A stretch of 64,000 bases of DNA from Clostridioides difficile CD160 (GCF_000449425.2 NZ_AVHW01000089.1:124001-188000); one strand, 5' to 3'. Counted from the first letter of the stretch, positions 8,450-18,124 are shown. The notes: generated from the letters alone by a model not told the origin. Translations and numbers: made by a program.

Positions 8450-10111
8450 TTAATTTTCTGACAAACTATTCTTTATTTTGCTGATTTGTTTTAACAACTC
8501 ATTATATTCTAATTCATAATGTTCTTTCTTTAGATTATCTTTTTCTATAGACAACATAGATATAACATTTGTAAGTCTGTTTTCTAATACTAAAAGATTT
8601 TCTTTTTTAGCTTGATTATCTCTACTAGAATTTTTTTTATTTCTATTAATTGTATATTCCTCATAATCACAGTCAAACTCTCTTATTTTAGTATTTTTTA
8701 TCTCAACAATATAGTTACAAATATGAGATGTAAATACTCTATCATGAGATACTATAAGCATAGTTTTATCAGTATTTATCAGTGCCTTTTCTAATGCCTC
8801 CATAGATTTTATATCTAAGTAATTCGTTGGTTCATCAAATACTAAAAAATTATTATCTTCCAATATTATTTTACATAGTGCTATTTTTACCTTTTCTCCA
8901 CCACTGAGTACTTTTACCTTTTTGTAGACATCATCACCTTTAAATCCAAATAAATTTAAATTTATCCTTATAAAAGATTCATCGAATGAACTATTAACTT
9001 TAGTGTTATACAAAACACTCTTTTCTTCATTTAATATACTTTGATGTTGGTCAAAATAGCCTATTTTTACCTTGTTGTTTATTTTTATATGTTCATTTTT
9101 ATTGTTCAGTATTTCTTTTATCAAAGTACTTTTTCCACATCCATTATCACCTAACAAAGCTATTTTTTTACCTCTTTTTATTTTAAAAGAAACATTATCT
9201 AGCAAAAGTTTATTTCCTAAATTTAAAGTCATATCCTTTATCTCTACTAAATTTTTACTAATTATCTCCATACCATCTTGAATCTTAATCTTCATTTCAG
9301 CAGAAACCTTAGGTTTATTCTTTATCTCAAGCTTATCAATTCTACTTTTTATAGCTTTCACATTTGAGTCTAATTTTTTCTTATTAGTTTGCCCACCCAT
9401 TTTGTGTAGTCTTGCCTCAGAGTTACCCATTCGTTTTGGAGTTTTTCTTACACCATCACTTAAAGCTTTTTTGTATAAAAGAGCTTTTTCAAGTCTTTTT
9501 TTCTCTTTAACATATTCCTGATATTCAAAATCAGCTCTTTTTACTTCTTCATCTTTTTGCATTAAATAATCAGTGTAATTGCCTTTATAAGCTTTTAATT
9601 TTCCATCCTCTAGCTCCAGTATGGTTGTACATAACTCATCCAGGAAACGTCTATCATGAGATATTAATAATAAGGCTCCCTCATATCTTTTAAACATATT
9701 TTCCAAAATCCCAATACTTTTTTTATCTAAGTTTGAAGTTGGCTCATCAGCTATTATTATATTTTTCTTATCACTTAGTGCATCTGCTATCTTTAGCTTA
9801 ACTTTTTCACCTCCTGATAAGTACTCTTCAAATTTATCAGGAGCATTTAAAAGACTCTTTTCTTTACTATTACTACATATTTCAATATTATTTTCGCTTT
9901 GACTTATATATGAATAACTATCTGTAAGATAAATATTCCCTTCATCAATTTCTATTTCACCTAGTATTGCCTTTAATAATGTTGTTTTTCCTTGACCATT
10001 TGAACCAACTAGACCTATTTTGTCTCCTTCTGACACTTCAAATTTATCTATATCTAAAATTAATCTATTAGCATAATATTTCTTTAAATTTTCTACTTTT
10101 AATAAAAGCAT
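8450..10111 (-). CDS. cplR: ABC-F ribosome-protection ATPase (antibiotic-resistance type, CplR-like)
   Basis: ABC-F proteins have two ABC domains and no membrane segment; they bind the ribosomal E site and displace drugs from the peptidyl-transferase centre. Domain 1: GSNGQGKTT (about residue 36), LSGGEKVKL, ADEPTS. Interdomain linker about 185-285. Domain 2: GDNGCGKST (about 327), LSGGEKVKI, FDEPTN. A basic coiled C-terminal tail follows. 553 aa from ATG 10111, which follows TAAGGAGGG; the in-frame extension to 10168 would run through that site and is rejected. I believe this is the C. difficile protein called CplR (pleuromutilin, lincosamide, streptogramin A), but that identity is from memory. 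The leader suggests translational control. Confidence 0.85.
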   Translation of the reverse strand: MLLLKVENLKKYYANRLILDIDKFEVSEGDKIGLVGSNGQGKTTLLKAILGEIEIDEGNIYLTDSYSYISQSENNIEICSNSKEKSLLNAPDKFEEYLSGGEKVKLKIADALSDKKNIIIADEPTSNLDKKSIGILENMFKRYEGALLLISHDRRFLDELCTTILELEDGKLKAYKGNYTDYLMQKDEEVKRADFEYQEYVKEKKRLEKALLYKKALSDGVRKTPKRMGNSEARLHKMGGQTNKKKLDSNVKAIKSRIDKLEIKNKPKVSAEMKIKIQDGMEIISKNLVEIKDMTLNLGNKLLLDNVSFKIKRGKKIALLGDNGCGKSTLIKEILNNKNEHIKINNKVKIGYFDQHQSILNEEKSVLYNTKVNSSFDESFIRINLNLFGFKGDDVYKKVKVLSGGEKVKIALCKIILEDNNFLVFDEPTNYLDIKSMEALEKALINTDKTMLIVSHDRVFTSHICNYIVEIKNTKIREFDCDYEEYTINRNKKNSSRDNQAKKENLLVLENRLTNVISMLSIEKDNLKKEHYELEYNELLKQISKIKNSLSEN

Positions 10112-10361
10112 AAAAAAATCCCTCCTTAACGCACTTAAATATAAGGAGAGATTTGCATAAATAGGCATAACAAATAAACGTATAGACTATAATCTACTCT
10201 CCTTAATTTAAGCATCATAAATAAAGCCACCAAAATAGGCTTTTCAAAAATTACAATACTTTAAATTATAAAAAATAAATTATATTCTCATTGTCCCAGT
10301 TACCTTGCCCTTTCTTTCATTTATTTTTAATCATTATATCAACATTAATTACAAATGTCTA
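10112..10361 (-). promoter_or_regulatory. Promoter and attenuator-like leader of the ABC-F gene
   Basis: Promoter TAGACA (10361-10356), 17 bp, TATAAT (10338-10333) with an extended TGA before the -10. The leader of about 215 nt holds a 27-codon ORF and three 9-nt segments: TAAGGAGAG (10205-10197), CTCTCCTTA (10150-10142) and TAAGGAGGG (10128-10120). The last is the ABC-F ribosome site. Segment 2 can pair perfectly with segment 1, or with segment 3 through one G-U pair. This is the classic competition of a translational attenuator. A weak AAAGCC/GGCTTT hairpin lies just before the small ORF. Confidence 0.7.
10135..10218 (-). CDS. Putative leader peptide upstream of the ABC-F gene
   Basis: 27-codon ORF starting with ATG ATG (10218-10213), with GGTGG 8 nt upstream as a possible ribosome site. 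It ends TAA at 10137-10135, seven bases before the ABC-F Shine-Dalgarno segment. The product is a hydrophobic, tyrosine- and leucine-rich peptide ending MQISPYI. Codons 5-8 lie in pairing segment 1 and codons 24-26 in segment 2, so ribosome position decides which helix forms. Whether it is translated is inferred, not shown. Confidence 0.55.
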   Translation of the reverse strand: MMLKLRRVDYSLYVYLLCLFMQISPYI

Positions 10362-10401
10362 TAGAAATTTAATTATTTAAAATTATACAAGTTATTATTT
10401 A

Positions 10402-11610
10402 CTATTCTTCAACTTTAAAATCCTTATTATTTAAAATTCTATTTAATACAATTCCGACAATTGCAGCTAAGCTAAGACCTGTTATCTTTACTGTACTTGT
10501 TATTGGTATACCTATAGAGATACCTTTATTAGACAGGTATGTTGTTCCAAGACCTATTAGTAATATAACTGCTATTATTAATATATTAATTTTACTTTCT
10601 ACACAAGAACTATCTCTTATAGTCTTTAATCCTACATAAGTTATCATTGAAAATAGCATTATACTAATTCCGCCCATAACTGAACTTGGTATACTTTGAA
10701 GAAATCCTCCAAACTTGCCTACACAAGCAAGTAATATAGCAAAAACTGCTGTACGTCTAAGTATTGAAGGGTCATAGTTTTTAGTTATAGCAAGTACTGC
10801 TGTATTTTCTCCATAAGTTGTATTAGCTGGTCCACCTAAACAACCTGCAACTATAGTTGCAAATCCATCTCCAAGTAAAGTTCTGTTTAAACCTGGGTTT
10901 TCTATAAAGTTTTTACCTACTACAGCACCATTAGTAGTCATATCTCCTATATGTTCCATAAATACAGCTAAAACAACTGGAGATATAATAACAATGGCTC
11001 CTAAGCTGAATTTAGGTATTGTAAAGTTAGGTATTGCAAATAAACTTGCTTCTGTAATTGTAGTTACATCTACTAACCCTAATATCAAGCATATTATATA
11101 TCCAGAAAAAACAGCTATTAATATTCCCAGTTGCTTTATAAATCCTCTACCAAACTTATTAGTTAAAATTGCTATTGCTAAAGTTATAAATGCTATTACA
11201 AAATTCGCTGAAGCCATACTAAAAGCTGTTGGCAATAAATTTAATCCTATAACTACTATCATTGCTCCTGTAACTTGTGCTGGAAAATACAATTTAATTT
11301 TATTTACTCCAACTACTTTTACTATAATTGACATTATAATATAAATTAATCCTGCTACTATTATACCTCCTTGAGCATATGCTAAATCTCCACCATATGC
11401 TTCTTTAGCTGCTAGTATAACTGGTATAAATGCAAAACTTGAACCTAAAAAGGCAGGTACTTTTCCTTCCGTACAAAAATGAAATATCAATGTACCAACA
11501 CCAGCACAGAAAATCGCAACTGACGGATTAAAGCCTGTCAAAATGGGAACTAATACTGTCGCTCCAAACATGGCTAATAGATGTTGTAAAGACATTATCG
11601 TTTTTTTCAT
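10402..11610 (-). CDS. uraA: Uracil permease (NCS2 family)
   Basis: Membrane symporter for uracil, NCS2/UraA type, about 402 aa with some 14 hydrophobic segments. Recognisable motifs are SLQHLLAMFGATVLVPILTG at the N-terminus, the MEHIGDMT segment bearing the substrate- and proton-binding glutamate, and GGPANTTYGENTAVLAIT, which marks the uracil subgroup. ATG 11610 follows TTGGAGG; a codon four residues upstream has no ribosome site. It lies downstream of pyrR, supporting pyrimidine rather than purine uptake. Confidence 0.9.
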   Translation of the reverse strand: MKKTIMSLQHLLAMFGATVLVPILTGFNPSVAIFCAGVGTLIFHFCTEGKVPAFLGSSFAFIPVILAAKEAYGGDLAYAQGGIIVAGLIYIIMSIIVKVVGVNKIKLYFPAQVTGAMIVVIGLNLLPTAFSMASANFVIAFITLAIAILTNKFGRGFIKQLGILIAVFSGYIICLILGLVDVTTITEASLFAIPNFTIPKFSLGAIVIISPVVLAVFMEHIGDMTTNGAVVGKNFIENPGLNRTLLGDGFATIVAGCLGGPANTTYGENTAVLAITKNYDPSILRRTAVFAILLACVGKFGGFLQSIPSSVMGGISIMLFSMITYVGLKTIRDSSCVESKINILIIAVILLIGLGTTYLSNKGISIGIPITSTVKITGLSLAAIVGIVLNRILNNKDFKVEE

Positions 11611-11893
11611 AAAAACCTCCAAAATTATTATATATAAATAAATCCTCTGTTTAATTAATATCTTTTAATTAATTATCATTCCCTAGATTCTATTTTTTAA
11701 TCTTTATATATTTATTATGCAATCTATCATTATTTTACATTTTACGACATTAAAAACTCAAATAAAGGAGAATAAAGACCACATTAAGACACACATTCAT
11801 AAAATCATAATATTTATTTTGTGCAATCTATGTAAGCTTTATCCTCCTCCCTGACTATTCAATGCTAAGCTTTTATACAATATTTAAAAATTA
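11611..11893 (-). promoter_or_regulatory. pyrR-uraA intergenic leader with inverted and direct repeats
   Basis: GGAGGATAAAG (11847-11837) and CTTTATTCTCC (11777-11767) can pair over a 59-nt loop on the minus strand. A near-identical repeat of about 20 bp (ATATTTATT, 1-3 variable bases, TGCAATCTAT) occurs at 11708-11727 and 11810-11831. No clear PyrR-loop consensus or purine riboswitch was found. Probably a control region for uraA; mechanism unknown. Confidence 0.4.
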
Positions 11894-12490
<597 letters not shown>

Positions 12491-12530
12491 TTATAACCTT
12501 ACTTTTACTTAAATTTTCAATTTAAACAAC

Positions 12531-12617
12531 AAAAAACTCCTCATCACAAGACAAGAAGCTCTTATATAAAAATATACAGTCTAATTTAGCAATTGTCTTA
12601 CGATATCTCTGTATCGT
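12531..12617 (-). promoter_or_regulatory. PyrR-dependent attenuator in the pyrR leader
   Basis: On the minus strand ACGATA-CAGAG-ATATCGT (12617-12600) presents a CAGAGA loop like the PyrR-binding consensus. AAGACAA (12599-12593) follows and can pair with UUGUCUU (12554-12548), the 5' arm of a terminator. That terminator is CUUCUUGUC/GAUGAGGAG (12558-12537) plus six U. The mutually exclusive pairing fits PyrR attenuation. The terminator could also simply end upstream transcripts. The rest of 12428-12783 is AT-rich with no further gene. Confidence 0.72.
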
Positions 12618-12783
12618 TTAAAGATAATTTTTATAATTCATTAACTCAAATTATATATTTATATTTCAAATTTTTCAAGCTTTTTTAAGCAAAATACTTT
12701 AATATAAAATATTTTAGTTAAATTTCACTAAATTTATCACTTATACAAAACCAAACAAATGATTTACAGTATTGTGTAAATTC

Positions 12784-13695
12784 TTATTTAATTTTTCTAA
12801 TAACGTCCTTAAAATACTCAGGTAATTCTGAATTAAATTCAATATACTCCTTTGTAGTGGGATGTATAAATCCCAACTTCTTAGCATGTAAGGTTTGTCC
12901 TTTTAGTTTAAATTTATTTTCTTTTGGACCATATACATTATCACCTAAAAGTGGATGATTTATAGACAAAGCATGAACTCTTATTTGATGAGTTCTACCA
13001 GTTTCAAGCCTAGCTCTCATATGAGTAAATTTATTAAATCTTTCTACCACTTCAAAATGAGTAGTTGCATTTCTGCCATCTTTTACTACAGCCATTTTTA
13101 ACCTATCTTTAGGGTTTCTTCCTATAGGTTTATCTACAGTTATTTTATCTTCTTTAACTACACCATAACATATAAATTCATACTCCCTGGTTATAGTGTG
13201 TTCTTTTAACTGTTCTGCTAGAAAATTATGTGCATAATTATTCTTGGCTACCATAAGAAGACCAGAAGTATCTTTGTCTATCCTATGAACTATACCAGGT
13301 CTAATAATACCATTTATTGATGACAATTTATCTTTGCAATGGTATAGAATTCCATTTACTAATGTATTTTCATAGTTCCCAGGAGCAGGATGAACAACCA
13401 TGTCCTGAGGTTTATTTATTATCAAGACATCATCGTCTTCATATACAATATCTATTGGAATATCTTGAGCTACAACTTCTAAAACTTTAGGTTCTGGTAT
13501 CTCTATAACAATCTTATCTTCTTCTTTAACTAAATACTTAGCTTTTTCTACCTTATCATTAACTTTTACTTTACCATCTTTTATAATTTTTTGTATGTAG
13601 CTTCGTGACATATCACCTAATTGCTCTGCTAAGTAAACATCCAGCCTAACTTCTTCTTCCTCTTCAAGTACTAAAAACTCTTTTACTTCATCCAT
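12784..13695 (-). CDS. RluD-family 23S rRNA pseudouridine synthase
   Basis: Converts uridines in 23S rRNA to pseudouridine. 303 aa. An N-terminal S4 RNA-binding domain (about residues 12-75; MSRSYIQKIIKDGKVKVN) precedes the catalytic domain, which has the nucleophilic aspartate in HRIDKDTSGLL (about 137) and GRTHQIRVH near 232-240. ATG 13695 follows TAGGTGA; a 12-residue upstream extension would overlap lspA and lacks a site. It lies 4 bp after lspA, as ylyB follows lspA in Bacillus. Confidence 0.92.
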   Translation of the reverse strand: MDEVKEFLVLEEEEEVRLDVYLAEQLGDMSRSYIQKIIKDGKVKVNDKVEKAKYLVKEEDKIVIEIPEPKVLEVVAQDIPIDIVYEDDDVLIINKPQDMVVHPAPGNYENTLVNGILYHCKDKLSSINGIIRPGIVHRIDKDTSGLLMVAKNNYAHNFLAEQLKEHTITREYEFICYGVVKEDKITVDKPIGRNPKDRLKMAVVKDGRNATTHFEVVERFNKFTHMRARLETGRTHQIRVHALSINHPLLGDNVYGPKENKFKLKGQTLHAKKLGFIHPTTKEYIEFNSELPEYFKDVIRKIK

Positions 13696-13699
13696 CAAA

Positions 13700-14146
13700 T
13701 CACCTACTTTTACTTTCAAAAAATAAAACATATATACATAAAAATACAGTTCCTACAACTACAAATACATCAGCTATGTTGAACACATATTCCCATATAA
13801 TCCTAAAATCAAAATAATCTACTACAAAACCTAGTCTAACTCTATCAACTAAATTTCCTAATGCACCTGATATTACTAGTATAATCCCCAACTTACCAAA
13901 TATATGTACTTTTCTTGTATTAATATAGTATAATCCAAATACTGTTGCAAGCAATGCAACTATTATAAATATCCATTGGTTATTTTGCAATAATCCAAAT
14001 GCTGCACCTCTATTTTCTACATAAGTTAAATGAAATACATTATTTATTATTGGTATTGTCGATACATCTACCAAATTATTTAATACCCATATTTTAGACA
14101 GTTGGTCTAACCCTATAAGTAAAATTATTATTAATACATATAGCAA
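13700..14146 (-). CDS. lspA: Lipoprotein signal peptidase (signal peptidase II)
   Basis: Membrane aspartyl protease that cleaves prolipoprotein signal peptides. 148 aa with four membrane segments. The catalytic aspartates are visible in GNLVDRV (about residue 100) and FNIADVFV (about 125); NRGAAFG is the conserved substrate-side motif. The start is TTG (14146), set by GGGGG nine bases upstream; no in-frame ATG is available. Stop at 13700, 4 bp before the pseudouridine synthase. Confidence 0.93.
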   Translation of the reverse strand: MLYVLIIILLIGLDQLSKIWVLNNLVDVSTIPIINNVFHLTYVENRGAAFGLLQNNQWIFIIVALLATVFGLYYINTRKVHIFGKLGIILVISGALGNLVDRVRLGFVVDYFDFRIIWEYVFNIADVFVVVGTVFLCIYVLFFESKSR

Positions 14147-14211
14147 TTATTTTTCCCCCTATAAATTATTTAAAAATCAATTTTATTTGAAATTCACTAT
14201 TACCATTATAC

Positions 14212-14287
14212 AAAAAAAATACTCTAAAGAGCAACTCTCTTAAAATATTAATGATGCTTGTAAATTTAAAATACAAACATCATTAAT
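14212..14287 (-). terminator. Double terminator after the deacetylase gene
   Basis: First hairpin: ATTAATGATG...CATCATTAAT (14247-14287). Second: AAGAG/CTCTT close to 14221-14241, followed on the minus strand by an eight-U tract (14219-14212). They separate the deacetylase operon from lspA. Confidence 0.8.
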
Positions 14288-14304
14288 ACTTTAATAAATA
14301 TTTT

Positions 14305-15075
14305 TTATTTTTGTACTTGCTCATTTTTATCTAAGTGTTCTATAAGTTCCGATATTGTTACAAATTTATATCCTTTTTCTTTTAATTTAGGTATCACTAC
14401 TTCTAAAGCTTGTATAGTTTGTGATTTATCATTTCTTTTGTTGTTATAATCATGTAAAAGTATTATATTTCCATTTTGAACTTTTGTAAGAATAGTATTT
14501 ATAATGCTATCCACTCCAGGATTAGACCAATCTCTAGGGTCTAAGTTGGACCAAAGAATTATATTCATACGTTTAGAAACTATAATATCACACACGCTCT
14601 TACTCATAGCTCTATATGGAGGTCTAAATACTTTTGGCTCTACTCCAATTACATTTTTTACAACATTCTGTGTATCTGTTATTTCTTTTTCTACCTTATC
14701 ATAACTATTCTTTGCAACATTTATATGTGTAAATGTATGATTCCCTATCTCATGTCCCTCATCATACTGTCTTTTTAATAATTTTTTATTGTATTCTACC
14801 TTTTCTCCAACTACGAAAAAAGTTGCCTTTACATTATTGTTCTTCAGTATGTCAAGTACTTGTGGTGTAAAAACCTCATCTGGACCATCATCAAAAGTCA
14901 GAGCTATGACCTTTTCATTATCGTTTCCTTTTTTGATTATCACATCTTCATAATCACTTATTTTACTGTCACTCAAACTATAAGTTTCTTTTAAGTTATC
15001 TTGATTATGATTATATGTATACACACCTACTAGTGATAATAAACATATACATATACCCCATACTACCTTTTTCAT
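14305..15075 (-). CDS. Polysaccharide deacetylase (NodB domain), membrane-anchored or secreted
   Basis: Carbohydrate esterase family 4 enzyme, likely acting on peptidoglycan N-acetyl sugars. 256 aa. The N-terminal hydrophobic segment (about residues 4-22) is a signal anchor. NodB motifs: TFDDGP (about 60), HEIGNHTFTH zinc-binding HxxxH (about 110), RPPYR (about 150), and ILLHDYN near 215. All catalytic residues look intact. ATG 15075 follows AGAGGTAA. The DksA-like gene is 48 bp upstream and probably cotranscribed. C. difficile has several such enzymes and I cannot say which this is. Confidence 0.88.
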   Translation of the reverse strand: MKKVVWGICICLLSLVGVYTYNHNQDNLKETYSLSDSKISDYEDVIIKKGNDNEKVIALTFDDGPDEVFTPQVLDILKNNNVKATFFVVGEKVEYNKKLLKRQYDEGHEIGNHTFTHINVAKNSYDKVEKEITDTQNVVKNVIGVEPKVFRPPYRAMSKSVCDIIVSKRMNIILWSNLDPRDWSNPGVDSIINTILTKVQNGNIILLHDYNNKRNDKSQTIQALEVVIPKLKEKGYKFVTISELIEHLDKNEQVQK

Positions 15076-15123
15076 GTCATTACCTCTTTTCCAATTCATT
15101 TAAACAACATGTGATGTCAGTTT

Positions 15124-15606
15124 TTAATCTTTCAATAATTCATTTTTATTTAAATCAGTCAAGTCTGTTAAATATTCTGAATAAAAATTAGTATTTTCAA
15201 CATCAGGATTTTCACTTGCATCTCCTAATAAATCATTTTCTTTATTTGCACAATTGTTACATAAATTTGTATCAGGTAATATATCCAATCTTTCTAAATC
15301 TATTTTATTATGACATAAATCACAAATCCCATATGTTCCATTTTCTATTTTAGATAACGCTAAATCTATTTGATACAGTCTTCCCTCTTCATGATTTATT
15401 AGACTATTTTGCATATTTTGCATATATACATCTGTTCCCATATCTCCTATATGATTATCATAACTAGATAGTTCTCCTGATGAATACTTTTCACTTGTAT
15501 GTTTAGTTGTATCTCCAAATAAAGTATTATCTTTCATATCTACTACTAGATTAGCTAATTTTTCTTTTTCTTTTAATAATCTATCTTTATATTTTTTAGT
15601 ATCCAT
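15124..15606 (-). CDS. DksA/TraR-type zinc-finger protein (YteA-like)
   Basis: 160 aa. Coiled N-terminal half (KYKDRLLKEKEKLANLVVDM) and a C4 zinc finger CDLCHNKIDLERL...CNNC at about residues 107-131. Other motifs, such as SSYDNHIGDMGTDVY, match the YteA family of Gram-positive DksA-like proteins, some of which are sporulation-linked. A role at the RNA polymerase secondary channel is family inference. ATG 15606 follows AGAGGTG; the GTG three codons upstream overlaps that site. Confidence 0.82.
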   Translation of the reverse strand: MDTKKYKDRLLKEKEKLANLVVDMKDNTLFGDTTKHTSEKYSSGELSSYDNHIGDMGTDVYMQNMQNSLINHEEGRLYQIDLALSKIENGTYGICDLCHNKIDLERLDILPDTNLCNNCANKENDLLGDASENPDVENTNFYSEYLTDLTDLNKNELLKD

Positions 15607-15689
15607 ATTCAACACCTCTATTTTAATATTTATATCATAAAAATAGTATGTGGAAAACTAAATTAAACATACAATAAAAAATAAGATTC

Positions 15690-15736
15690 GATAAAAAAAT
15701 TGTAGGTAAATTTTAAATTCACCTACAATTTTTTGA
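15690..15736 (-). terminator. Terminator of cstA
   Basis: AAATTGTAGGTGAATTT / AAATTTACCTACAATTT hairpin, followed by a run of U on the minus strand. Confidence 0.85.
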
Positions 15737-15781
15737 ATATAATTTAAATATAAATTTTTAATTTTTTATAGTAATTATTTT

Positions 15782-17203
15782 CTAACTTGCCAATTTATGG
15801 CTATTCTGTTCTTTGATATCTTTAGCTTTTTTAAAGAATAAAAGTCCAAGAATTATTGCAACAGCAACACCTATTCCATTAGATATATTAACTGGCAATC
15901 TAAAGCCTTCTTTTGCTTGCATTATATAACTAAATGTAACTACAGTCATAAAAAGTGCTGGTAATGTAGTTATATAATGATTTTTATTTGCTTTAACCAA
16001 ATATGCAGAACCAGTCCACAACATTATCATAGCAAGTGTCTGATTTGCCCAAGAGAAATATCTCCAAATTATATTAAAATCTATAAATGTAAGAGCAACA
16101 CCAACTGCAAACAATGGTAAAGCTATTAAAAATCTATTTTTTACTGCATCTTGATTATAATTCATTGCATCTGCTATTGTTAATCTAGCACTTCTAAATG
16201 CTGTATCTCCAGAAGTTATAGGACATGCCACAACTCCAAGTATAGCTAAAGCTCCTCCAATAGGTCCCATCAATCCAACAGATACTGTATTTACAACTGT
16301 TGCTGCTCCACCATCATTAAATATCACATTAAGTTGAGGTATACCATGGAAATATGACATGGCTGCTGCTGCCCAAACTAAAGCTATTATCCCTTCTGCA
16401 ACCATTGACCCATAAAATACAGGTCTTGCTTCACTCTCTTTTTCAACACATCTTGCCATAAGAGGTGATTGTGTTGCATGGAAACCAGATATTGCTCCAC
16501 ATGCTATTGTTATAAATAAGTATGGAAATAAAGGTGTCCCATTTGGATTCATATTTTGTAAATTTATATTTGGTATATTATATCCTTTTATTATTAATCC
16601 TCCTGCTACTCCAACTGCCATAATTAACAAAGCAGCTCCAAATACAGGATATATTTTACCAATTAATTTGTCTATTGGTAAAACAGTAGCCATAATATAA
16701 TAAAGGATTATCACTCCAACCCATATTTGTGTATTTACACCTGTTAATGTTTTTAATAATCCTGCTGGACCTGTTACAAACACAACTCCAACCAATACTA
16801 AAAGAATAACACTAAATATTCTCATTGCTATTTTTGCACCATTGCCTAAATAAAGACCTACCAACTCTGATGCAGATGTACCTTTGTTCTTCATTGATAA
16901 ATATCCAGAAGCAAAATCATGTACTCCACCTGCAAAAATTGTTCCAAATACAATCCACAAAAATGCTGATGGTCCAAATAACGCTCCTTGTATAGCACCA
17001 AATATAGGTCCTAATCCTGCGATATTTAAAAATTGAATTAAAAAGATTCTCTTCCATTTCATTGGAACGTAATCTACTCCATCTCTACAAGCTATAGCTG
17101 GAGTTTGATTTTTATCATTGATTCCAAAAACCTTTTCTACAAAAGTACCATAGATAAAATACCCTGCTATAAGTACTACTATTGAACCTAAAAAACTTAC
17201 CAT
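15782..17203 (-). CDS. cstA: CstA-family transporter (pyruvate/peptide uptake)
   Basis: CstA/BtsT family membrane protein, 473 aa, the shorter Firmicutes type, with about 13-16 hydrophobic segments. Family motifs: GVDYVPMKWKR and IAGLGPIFGAIQGALFGP near the N-terminus, GGVHDFASG, and CPITSGDTAFRSARLTIAD near residues 320-340. E. coli CstA and BtsT import pyruvate and are linked to carbon starvation. The adjacent LytS/LytR-type system (147 bp upstream) resembles the BtsSR/YehUT pair that controls BtsT, so pyruvate-responsive control is a reasonable inference. Confidence 0.9.
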   Translation of the reverse strand: MVSFLGSIVVLIAGYFIYGTFVEKVFGINDKNQTPAIACRDGVDYVPMKWKRIFLIQFLNIAGLGPIFGAIQGALFGPSAFLWIVFGTIFAGGVHDFASGYLSMKNKGTSASELVGLYLGNGAKIAMRIFSVILLVLVGVVFVTGPAGLLKTLTGVNTQIWVGVIILYYIMATVLPIDKLIGKIYPVFGAALLIMAVGVAGGLIIKGYNIPNINLQNMNPNGTPLFPYLFITIACGAISGFHATQSPLMARCVEKESEARPVFYGSMVAEGIIALVWAAAAMSYFHGIPQLNVIFNDGGAATVVNTVSVGLMGPIGGALAILGVVACPITSGDTAFRSARLTIADAMNYNQDAVKNRFLIALPLFAVGVALTFIDFNIIWRYFSWANQTLAMIMLWTGSAYLVKANKNHYITTLPALFMTVVTFSYIMQAKEGFRLPVNISNGIGVAVAIILGLLFFKKAKDIKEQNSHKLAS

Positions 17204-17349
17204 AAATTCATCCCCTTAGTTTTTTATATAATTGCTCTATAAATTTTTATAAGTTTAAGAAAACTATTTCCAGTTCAAATGGTAATACTTTTTTATGCTA
17301 ATATAAATGTTAATTACATTAAGTGCATATTTAAGTACATGAAATGACT
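17204..17349 (-). promoter_or_regulatory. cstA control region, possible LytTR-regulator site
   Basis: On the minus strand TACCATTTGAACTGG (about 17285-17271) lies some 70 bp before the cstA start and could be the target of the LytTR regulator encoded next door. I see only this one candidate and no clean direct-repeat pair, so the assignment is weak. Confidence 0.25.
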
Positions 17350-18120
17350 TTATATATGCATTAATAACCTGAATTCTTTTACTTTACTTCTACTTACAGT
17401 TACTTCATAATCACTATTTTTTAATTTTAATATGTATGTATTATTAAACCATGGTATAATTTCTTTTACTTTGCTTAAATTTACGATATAAGACCTATGT
17501 GTTCTAAAAAATTTTTTATCATTTATCATAGTTTCTACTTCTGATATTCCTTCTTTTAATATAAACTTCTCTTCCTCTGTATATATAAATGTCTGCCTTT
17601 CATTAGCTTCACAATAATATATATCATCAATATCTATTACAACCAGTTTATCCCCTTTCCAAAGGCTAATTTTATGTGTTATTTCTTCTATGTTTTGATT
17701 TATTATGTCTTTCTTGTCATTAGATAAATTACTACTGTCATTAGATAGTTCAACATCATTCATTTTACTTTTTTCTAACTTATTCAGCATTGAAATTATT
17801 CTCTCTTCAGAATATGGTTTAAGTACATAATCGAATACTCCCAAAGAAAAAGCATCGACTGCATAATTTTCATATGCAGTTATAAAAACAATCTTAGGTC
17901 TTGATTTAAATTGATTCAATGTTTTTGCAAGCAGCATCCCATCAAGATGAGGTATATTTATATCCAAAAAAATTACATCTATTTTATTTTCCTGAATAAA
18001 ATTTAACACCTCTATACCATTAGTAAATTCACTTACTACCTCAATGCTACTTTTATTTTCAATAAAATATCTCAATTCCTTTCTTGCTGGAAACTCATCT
18101 TCCACTATTATAGCTCTCAT
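17350..18120 (-). CDS. LytTR-family response regulator
   Basis: 256 aa. The receiver domain (about 1-120) has the acidic pocket VEDE, phospho-acceptor Asp in IFLDINIP (about 52), TAYENYA and KPYS. The C-terminal LytTR DNA-binding domain (about 150-250) includes KFFRTHRSYIVNLSKVKEI. The ribosome site AAGGAGTAG overlaps the end of the kinase gene, so the two are translationally coupled. Its likely target is cstA, immediately downstream. Confidence 0.92.
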   Translation of the reverse strand: MRAIIVEDEFPARKELRYFIENKSSIEVVSEFTNGIEVLNFIQENKIDVIFLDINIPHLDGMLLAKTLNQFKSRPKIVFITAYENYAVDAFSLGVFDYVLKPYSEERIISMLNKLEKSKMNDVELSNDSSNLSNDKKDIINQNIEEITHKISLWKGDKLVVIDIDDIYYCEANERQTFIYTEEEKFILKEGISEVETMINDKKFFRTHRSYIVNLSKVKEIIPWFNNTYILKLKNSDYEVTVSRSKVKEFRLLMHI

Positions 18121-18124
18121 TCTT

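Noticed and set aside
10112-10168. In-frame N-terminal extension of the ABC-F protein starting at 10168
   Set aside because: It would run through the strong TAAGGAGGG site placed 9 bp before ATG 10111, and family members start at the LLLKVENL-type segment.
11840-11860. PyrR-binding loop in the uraA leader (GTCAGGGAGG)
   Set aside because: It lacks the CNGNGA loop closed by complementary arms and has no matching antiterminator arrangement.
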